Below are positions 13,601 through 23,200 of a stretch of DNA of 64,000 nt, piece after piece (the first letter of the stretch is position 1; each line of letters begins with the position of its first letter). The position numbers and the translations under genes are program-made. Origin of the DNA: Paralvinella palmiformis (taxonomy: Eukaryota > Annelida > Polychaeta > Terebellida > Alvinellidae); NCBI GenBank assembly GCA_025642065.1, contig JAODUP010000156.1, positions 467,001 through 531,000 of the forward strand, written 5' to 3'. Below the pieces are notes generated by a model. The model had not been told where the DNA came from and did no database searches. It was given only the letters and a program-made list of their open reading frames with translations.

Positions 13601-16037
13601 AAATGTGGGTAATTTTTTCTATTGTTTTCCATTAAAAAACCAACACGCAGCCTCATTTCCATCTCCCTGATCCGAATCTCACAGAGTGGGACCATTTTTG
13701 TGACATTATTGGAATCAGACGAAGCTCGTCAAACTTTAGTCGTAAACAAATATGATGCAGTGTTTTTACTATGATGTAAAATTGATAAACACATTCTACT
13801 GAGTGCTATCTGGATAAAAAAAAACAGTTATATAATTATGAAAGCATTGTCCAGAATTTCTAAAGATCAAGGAAGGAACAGAGAAATATTAAAAAAAAGA
13901 TTGGAAAATAAACGATCAGAGCCAAAATAAATCTACGTTGCTATCATTTTGAAAATAATCTTTTATGTCAAAGCATAGATTAAAATATCTTAAAATAGTA
14001 GTATAGATAAGTCAGTTGTAGTATTTATGTTAGCTTTATGTTCTCGTGTGATGTTTAGCCTACCATGTGCACAAAAGTGGCCGTAAAACATCAATCATCA
14101 TTATATCATCGTGTGATGTTTACAGAAATCAAATTAATTTACAATGAACACATACAATCCTTATCCAGTCCACATGTGTTCAGGCTTCAGATGTACTCAT
14201 TCAATATCAGGATAGGAGAGCAGCAAATCAGGAGCTAGCTTAAAATGACTTCTTTTTTTGTATTATTTACTATCAATAAGTCAGTATTCTTACCTACAGC
14301 TTACTCAAGTTTTAATTCATAATTTTGTCCTGGAAATATTCTGGAAAATAGTATTTCCTTGACTGTGAGAACCATGTAAACAAATAATAATTATCATGGA
14401 GGAAGACAAATTTTGTGCCATACGTTGACATGTTTTTGGATGGATGAACAATATTTTCAGTCCGATAATCGTTTATATCAGACACCGACATGTCTTAAAA
14501 ACAGTAAGAGCCTCTGCTTGAATAAGGGCATGCTTGAATAGCCGCCGGGGGAAACATTCATCGAAAACAATAGCCACCGGGGGAAACATTCATCGAAAAC
14601 AATAGCCACCGGGGGAAACATTCATCGAAAACAATACCCCGGGGCCATCATTGACATGCCTCCGGGGGAAACAATGAACTAGCCCCCGGGAAACATTTAC
14701 AATAGCCACCGGGGGAAACATTCATCGAAAACAATAGCCACCGGGGGAAACATTCATCGAAAACAATAGCCACCGGGGGAAACATTCATCGAAAACAATA
14801 GCCACCGGGGGGAAACATTCATCGAAAACAATAGCCACCGGGGCCCTCATTCATGTGAGTACAGTAACTATACTTGTTACCTAGTATAGGTCCAATAAAA
14901 AGTTTTATCATTCGGTGTAAGGTCAGATGTCATGGATATGTCAATGTTTTTTCTAGCGGTAGCGGGTTGGACCACAGATCACCAACACCCGTGTTCGAAT
15001 CTCGGCGTGGGCATATCTGAAGGGCGTTTCATCTTTGACTTTGGTTCATTACCTTTGGAGGTCGCTCGGGCCCATTTAGCCTACCGAGTGCACGAAAGTG
15101 GCCGTATGATATCAATCGTCGTCATCATTCTAACAAAATGTTAAATTACTCTTTTTCTGGGAATTTATGACATCGGCTTAAGTTTGTCAAATACCAAACT
15201 TAGGAATTAGCAATTTTATAATAACACATTGATATTAACAGACATTGATAATGGGAATTCATAAGTTGTCTGTCACTAGTCTACATGCTCGAGTGATAGT
15301 TCCATTTTGGTATTTAGTATTTGTAGAGAACTAAAACTGGAGATTTATTTCCCTTCGGACACCTGCGGAATCTAAATATTGAAACTTTACTTTATCTTAA
15401 GCTGAAACGATACCAAAACTAAGCCTTGGTTACCAATTTGGTCTATCGGAATCAATTAGTTTACCTAAATTCCACAACCTATTCCGGGTTCATAATCGTA
15501 TCGCTCATCTTCTTATCACACGGTATCATCTCTCATCTGATCCTATATCTAAGCCTCGGCTGTCATCTTTCATTCCATCTTCTTAATTTCAAAATTTCCT
15601 TGGAACGTTTGCCCTAAAACCTTGGGTTAAAGGTCACTCTATGAGTGCAATAGTTCACGTAGAATAGAACAAGTAAAATATTTTAAAACTCAAATCAGTT
15701 ATTAAATGTAAAATAAATAAAAATTAAATATTTACTGTAAACAAACAGGAAAGTTTATTTCGTTAAAGGCAAAATAAAAATGGATGAGTTAATTGGAATA
15801 TATTTCAGTATCTATTATCTTGTATTATCCCATTGTACTTGTGATGGTTTGATAAGATATTTTATGTTGTAGCTCATCATCTGATCTCAGGCGTGACTTA
15901 GTATTGGCCGAGTTCACCTTATTAGTGAATTATTGTTTTCTGATGATAATATTACACGAGCTAATTAATTTACTATTTGCTGTATGTTCCATTATTTGAT
16001 AATTATCTAATTTTAGAGCAGGCCTCATAATAGTAAC

Positions 16038-16088
<51 letters not shown>

Positions 16089-16382
16089 CCTCCCAGCCTC
16101 TTTGTTGTTGTATTATCTAACTCGCTGTATGTAAATACAAATTATATATTTGGTGCAGTTTTCTAATAATCTGAATATATCTCAAACAGCAAATCAATGA
16201 TCTCAAACATCAACTGATGAAAGTTAAAGAGGAAAACTCTCATCTACAAAAGGAACTTGATGCGGCAAAGTAAGTTTTATCACTCATCAACTGGTTCTAA
16301 GTAAAGTAGAGTACTCTTAGATCCTGATAACTCACAGATAACACACCTCTCACTCTCTCTCTCTCTGTGTGGGGCGGGGGGG

Positions 16383-16427
<45 letters not shown>

Positions 16428-17157
16428 TTCAACTATAAATAGTCATGCATTCTCTCTTATTTTTATGAAATTTGTTATTTTTATTCCGGATCTGTTTGTT
16501 GACAGTGATGAGGAGAAAAGGCTTCAGCAGGAGTTGACCGAAGCAAAGTGTGAGTCAGCGCTGAGTCAGCGACAGAATGAGAGATTGAGCAAACAGATTG
16601 AGGAATATGTCCAGCAATGTAAGGTAATGTGTGTAGTTGGTGACCTCTTTCTGTTTCTGAAGGGCAAGACGGACCGCAGAATCACGCTGATAATAAAATC
16701 ATAATATCACATCCAATTACAGGTGTCACTTAATGGCTTCCAATTATCTCCCAAAGCTAACAAAGACTTGGCTAAAGTCATGTGATAGATAAAGGGAACA
16801 TGTGATCAATGAACAGATTTGTTGAATTGGAATCATTACCTAACTGTATTGTTTGTAAATAATTTAAATACCGCAAGTTTGTTTATATCCTTACTCATTA
16901 ATCATATTGTTCTATCATTGCGCTATCCTGCCATCAGCAAATAAGTGTGTATCATTACAATGTAAACAAGCATCTTTCTCTATAACTCAGAAGCTAGAAG
17001 TGCTGCACTATCAAGATCTTCACCCAAAAGCTGGTCATTATTTTATTCTATGGTAATGTGATGTTGTGTTGTGTGTTGATCATTATTTTTGTAAGCCAAA
17101 CCTCTTTATAACACCAAGCTTTTCTTATCCCAAATGTGGCATTATAAAGAGGGTGAA

Positions 17158-17207
<50 letters not shown>

Positions 17208-20200
17208 CTGGGTGTGTTTGTTGCTAACACACACACACATTGTTGGGGCACCTCCATGGTCTAACAATAGCGTGTTGGATCATAAATACTACCATCATGT
17301 TCGAATCTCAGCGTGGACATATTTGAAATGTTTCATCTTTGACTTCGCTTCATTACCTTTGGAGGTCACTCCGGCCCATTTAGCCTACCACGTACACAAA
17401 AGTGGCCATAAAACACCAATTACCATCATCATCTCACACACACATCGTTACTAACATAATTTATGTTACGCCACACCCAATATTTACTTCTGTAGGCTCA
17501 AGAGGGTAATGCAGCATGTTTAGCTGAGGCTCTCGAAATGCTAAAAGTACAAAAAGCACAACTCGAATCTCGTCATGAAGCGGCCAAAAGACAACTACAA
17601 CGAGACCTAGATGATCTGAGGACCAACTACCAGCAAGAGGTGAGCTCTTACTCTTAGCAATCCAGAACCTTGTTGGCACACTTCCATACTCAATGTCATC
17701 AGCATTTAGAAAGTTTTTAGTCTGTCGCTGTTTAAAATCCATTTCCTTTTTCAGAATAATTATTACCCGTTATAATAGATGGAAATAATACAAAATTATT
17801 TTCTATAATGCAACAATATATAGACCTGTAATGCAACAATATCTCACAGATCTTCAAATATTAACTGATTAAGAAACAGCTGAAGTCTGGCTTGTTTTTA
17901 GTCCACTCTTTCTATCTCTCTCACTTTCAGTGTGTGTGTGTGCATGTGTGTTTTAGGATGGCACTGGCTCAGAACACCAACACCTAAACATCCTTTAAAG
18001 CCTACACCTCCATAAATCTATACATAGTTCAACCTAAACAAACATAATTCCTTATCATCCAGACGATTACTCAGGGGACTTATTACAGCAAGGCAGCCTT
18101 TTAGGCTGCAAAGTGTAATATCTCCAGTCATCTCTGTATACATGCCCATACATACACACACACACACACGCACACACCATGAGCACACCAGAGACACCTC
18201 TGTTAATATAATATTTACAGTCATCTCTGTATACATGCCCATATACATATACACGCGCACACACAGACACACCACGACCACACCAGAGACACCTCTGTTA
18301 ATATAATATTTACAGTCATCTCTGTATACATGCCCATATACATACACACACACACACACACACACACACCATGACCAAACCAGAGACACCTCTGTTAATA
18401 TAATATTTACAGTCATCTCTGTATACATGCCCATACATACACACACACACACACACACACACCACGACCACACCAGAGACACCTCTGTTAATATAATATT
18501 TACAGTCATCTCTGTATACATGCCCATATACATACACACATACACACACACCTCGACCACACCAGAGACACCTCTGTTAATATAATATTTACAGTCATCT
18601 CTGTATACATGCCCATATACATACATACACACACACACCACGACCACACCAGAGACACCTCTGTTAATATAATATTTACAGTGTTCCGTGAATGGACGTA
18701 TTATTATTGATATCAGTGTATCATTGTCTGTAAACACAATAATAATAATATCTCAATGTTAACATATAGTTATGTTGGTCATCCATTAACATTAGTCTCT
18801 ATCATTTACACTCTGTGGTCTAACTGGTACTGCATTGGATCACAGACCACTACCACCTGAGTTCGAATCTCGGTGTTGGCATTTCATCTTTGACTTCGCT
18901 TCATTACGTTCGGAGGTTGCACGGCCCATTTAGTCTACCTTGTGCACAAAAGTGGCCGTAAAACATTAATCATCGATCATCATTTACGCTCATCATATCC
19001 TGTGGTCACGTAACTAGAACCTGACAATTAATTATATTTCTTCTCTTCGTTGAAGAATTTAGAATATTTTATTTCTGATATTTATCTCTGGATGACTCCA
19101 AATCTTCTAGAATTGAATGATGATCAAATAAATATTATCTATTTGGTCTCATCACTTTGTGTTAAATTACTATATTAGAAACGCAAATTCTTTTAAGTTT
19201 TTACGTACATATTATTTTGGGTATTAGTGTAAAATGCCATTGAATGACTCCCGCTAGTAATAGTGCTTTATTAAATATACATTATTATTATTGTTATTTC
19301 ACATTTGATTGAGCATTTCACAGTAATAAATTAATAGCAGTAAGTTAGTCCTGAAGTTCGTCCACATTTTAGATGGTTCACATCTTTGCCGGTAAGAGAA
19401 CCTCATTTTAAAACATCAGTTTAATCATATATTCTTCGTCTTCTGTAGCTAGATAAACTTCGGCGTGGTACGTCGCAAGTTGCAGACAGCCTACAGAAGG
19501 AACAAGAACTACTGCATCGGCAGTTAGAAGAAGCGAAGGAAGCAGAGCGCCACCTGGTGCTTGAACTCGAATCAACGAGGGCCGAATTGGAGCAGAAAAG
19601 TAAAGAATTGTTTACGCTGAGTGGAGTCCAACAAATGGTGAGTGGTCATTCAGGATTAACAGCTTGATAAACCAATGTTTTTGATAAATATATCCACAAC
19701 AGGGTTGAGAGTTCTCTGGATTTTGCAGGATTTCCATTTTCTGGAGCCAAAAATAAGTTTTTTTTTTTTAAATGGGAAATGATGGCTTGAAACAATTTCT
19801 CTGGCAAAAGACATGTTTTGTCCTCAGTGAAGTACTCTCAGATTAGCCTAAAAATTCACAAAATCTAAATTCTTGGTGTCTTACAGCACCCTCAGCTGCA
19901 CGTGACTCACTACAGCACCCTCAGCTGCTTGCGACTCAATACAGAGCCCCCAGCTGCATGTGACTCACTTGAGTCGGCAATTCCCTTTCCAGCTTTTTAG
20001 GACTTTTTACAAAGACCACTCTCATGCCTGCCACAAGCCATATTGTGTTTTTTTTAAGTTGTCTGTGTAAGTGATATGAGGCATTCAACTGAATGAGTGA
20101 AAAATCCAAATGGTACTCATTTCCTCTTGTTGTTGTTGTTGTGGCTGCTGTTGTTGATATAATAAAGTCTCAAATAACTAATAAATCTTATGGAAATAAA

Positions 20201-23200
20201 CTAATATAAGAAAATAAATTCCATTTACTGATAAATATCAGTTTTATGATTGCTTCATAAGACATTAACTGGAAGATAATTGGTCATACTCCACATCTAG
20301 ATGGGGATCTTTATAAAATATATTAAACATGGAAATAGATAAAAAAGATGCATTTGACATGTCTCAAGTGTACTTCAGTTCCAAGGGTTTATCTGACAAA
20401 TTGTTCAGTTGCCTCTTCGTAACGATAATTGCCATTTTGTGAAATTATTGTCAAATTTGGAATGAGTTTGTTGACAGAAATAAATGAAAAAATCTCCCAA
20501 TTTTCTCCTCCGTAAATGTATTTTCTGAGTGTATACATTATCCAACTTATTATTGAAGCCTGGAATTAATATACACTATCTTTGTGGAAAGTATATCAAT
20601 TATATCTATATTTCCACACATAATTTTGTTATATCGTATTCTTTTAGACATTAGCATCGCCTAACTAGTAGCGTGGTTGGCCACAAGTCTATAGCATCCG
20701 GGCACAAACCCCAGCCGGACTAAGAGTATTTCGTCTTTCACTTTTCCTCCATTACCTTTGGAGGTCACTCAGCCCATTTAGCCAACCCTTTACACAACAG
20801 CAGACATAAAACATTAACATTTACACAACAGCGGACGTAAAACATTAACATTTACACAACAGCGGACGTAAAACATTAACATTTAGACAATAGCACATTT
20901 ATTTGTTTGCTCTAATATATTTGGGGAAGTTGCTGCATTCCAATTGACATTGTATTTGTGACCTTCATCTTTAGATTAGACGACTTTTCTGAAAAATGAG
21001 TACCGGTGAAAAATACCAAATGCCAGGTCTCGAACTTTGTGTTCCTGAATGTAGAAATTGCAAACAGAATGGCATGAAAATGGAATGAAGTTTATGACTA
21101 TAATGTCATCGGAAACTAAAATGGCTTAGAAATGGTTGAAATAATTTATTGGTAGAGAAAACGGTCGCAGAAACGCTGTTCTGGAGATCTCCATTAACAA
21201 CATTGATCAGATTAAGGTTGTGCAAGCAGAGCTAGACTATTGGTGGTTCTGACTGTATAATGGCTAAATTCATCTCGTGGTGTGCCATCCATCTTCCTCT
21301 GCACAAGGTAGGAGGGCGCCTCCATGGTCTAGCGGTAGCGTGCTGGACCACAGATCACTACCACCCGTGTTCGAATCCCGGCGTGGGCATATCTGAAGGT
21401 TGTTTCGTCTTTCACTTCGTCTCATTACCTTTGGAAGTCGCTCGGCCCATCATCATCATCATCTGCACAAGGTAGGAAACTGGATGCTGTATGAATTATC
21501 AGAAACCAGTCGACAACACTTATATACATCTGTTCCCTCACTCACTATAAGAGTAGTTACTCCATCACTAAATTATGATGGATGATGAAAAATGGATGAT
21601 CTAATATAAACAGGAAGTGGTTTTTATTCTGGATTAGGTCTGGATTATTTTTGTTTTGTTTCACAATCTGTGATTATGAATTAGGGATGTTTTTTCCAAG
21701 CATGATCCCTTTCGTTGAATGCCTGTCTCCTCCTCTACCACTAACACTAACAGAGGATGAGGGTTTGGAAAATGGAACTAAAATTGTGTCCTACATCCTT
21801 AGAGGATTTTTAAACACCTTAGAATAATCTTCTTACAGATTATATAGGCTACCATACAAATTTTGTATATAAGAGATCCGTGCTATTTAACATGATCATC
21901 CGCCTATCACGATGTGAGCCGAGAGATGAGTCTGTGGAAATGTTTCAGCCCTTTTACTGGCTCAAACCTGTTATGTTTAAGCCCAGGTAGTCAGATTCAT
22001 GACATCAGCTGGGAACTGATCCCTCACACATCTCATTCACCAATTTTTGTCCCAGACGTAGCTTGTAGAATTTCTTCCCATCAAAACAACTTTTTTATAT
22101 TAAAGATGTCCTTTTATATTGTTGGAACTAAAGAATGATAATTAAGTCGGAGTCGGAGTCAATTATGTTGTGAATTATATCATTGGTTTACAGTATAAGG
22201 TTCTTTCATTCATAAGGTTTTCAAAAACATCTGTCAAATGTGTGTATATTTATGAAGTTATCTGATACATTTAATTAATGGGCTAATTTTCAAAACTCGG
22301 GTGTGCATTTTAAGATTAATTCCAGAATTTCTTCATGTCTCCAGGTGAAGGAAGCCAAACCTGTGATGACTAAAGTGTCTTCAAACGAAGGTGTTTCTAA
22401 TAAAAAGTCTTCCATTCACCAAGTGTCCGCTCATCTGAGCAAGTCGGAGAGAAATCACGATGATTCGATGCTGAAAAGAACACTATCTGTTGGCCATCGA
22501 TCAGACAAGGAAGACTTACAAAACAGTACAGGGAACCAGAGCGTCAGATCCCAGCTGGAAAGGCTCAACCAGAAATGTTTGCCATTCCTTCAGGATTTCC
22601 ACAAAACGTTCCCTTCTGCTAGTGGCCAGAGTCCACGGCCTAGTGGCGCAGACAGCGACAGTCATGGCGTACCTTCGCAATTGGCATCGCTGTCCATATC
22701 TGATATATCTCACACCGACACCACAATGACTCGGTATGTGATATCTGAGCCAGATGATCCCGATTCATTGCAGAGCATGCTCAGAGAGGTACAGAAGATG
22801 TGTTCGCAGAGTGATCCCAGTTCTAGCAGTAGCATCCTCGGTAAGTCGACATCGCAGCTTCGTACAGACAGATGTTTCGGTGCCAAAGCTTGGCCACATG
22901 AACAGGGAACTAATAAATCTGGATTAAAGAGTTCAGTTTCTGCAGAAACACTACGAGCCAGAAGCTCAGGAAGAAAAACAAATACCACATTGGGGAAAGT
23001 ATCCAGAATGAATGATTTTCATAAAAACAGGGGTCCACTTCACTCTAGCCCAGAGACAAAGGGTACAAGATCTAGCTTTGGTCTCAAGAAGGGAGTACAG
23101 TCAGAAAGAACTGGAACAAAAAATACAAGACGACTCAATGCCAAGCCGAGATCACCCGCAATTCCGGATAAGTCTCCTAATGTTTCCACAGCCATAGCTC

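Larger units (their letters stand above)
19638..22344 (+). other. Intron of coiled-coil gene
   Basis: Besides two family A SINEs at 20651 and 21313, a block near 19885-19970 repeats CAGCACCCTCAGCTGC-like text about three times. No coding exon is supported, because the flanking exons join in phase 0 without need of one. Confidence 0.6.

Noticed and set aside
14537..14846. CRISPR-like look of evenly spaced repeats
   Set aside because: Units are contiguous with no unique spacers, and the window is eukaryotic. The same holds for the arrays at 34037-34350 and 60290-60435.
18018..18737. 239-codon antisense ORF with repeated YINRGVSGV text
   Set aside because: Generated by the 87-97-bp tandem array; the repeated peptide is just the repeat unit translated.
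22490..22988. Plus and minus ORFs overlapping the long Ser-rich exon
   Set aside because: Shadow frames of a well supported exon with consistent phase.
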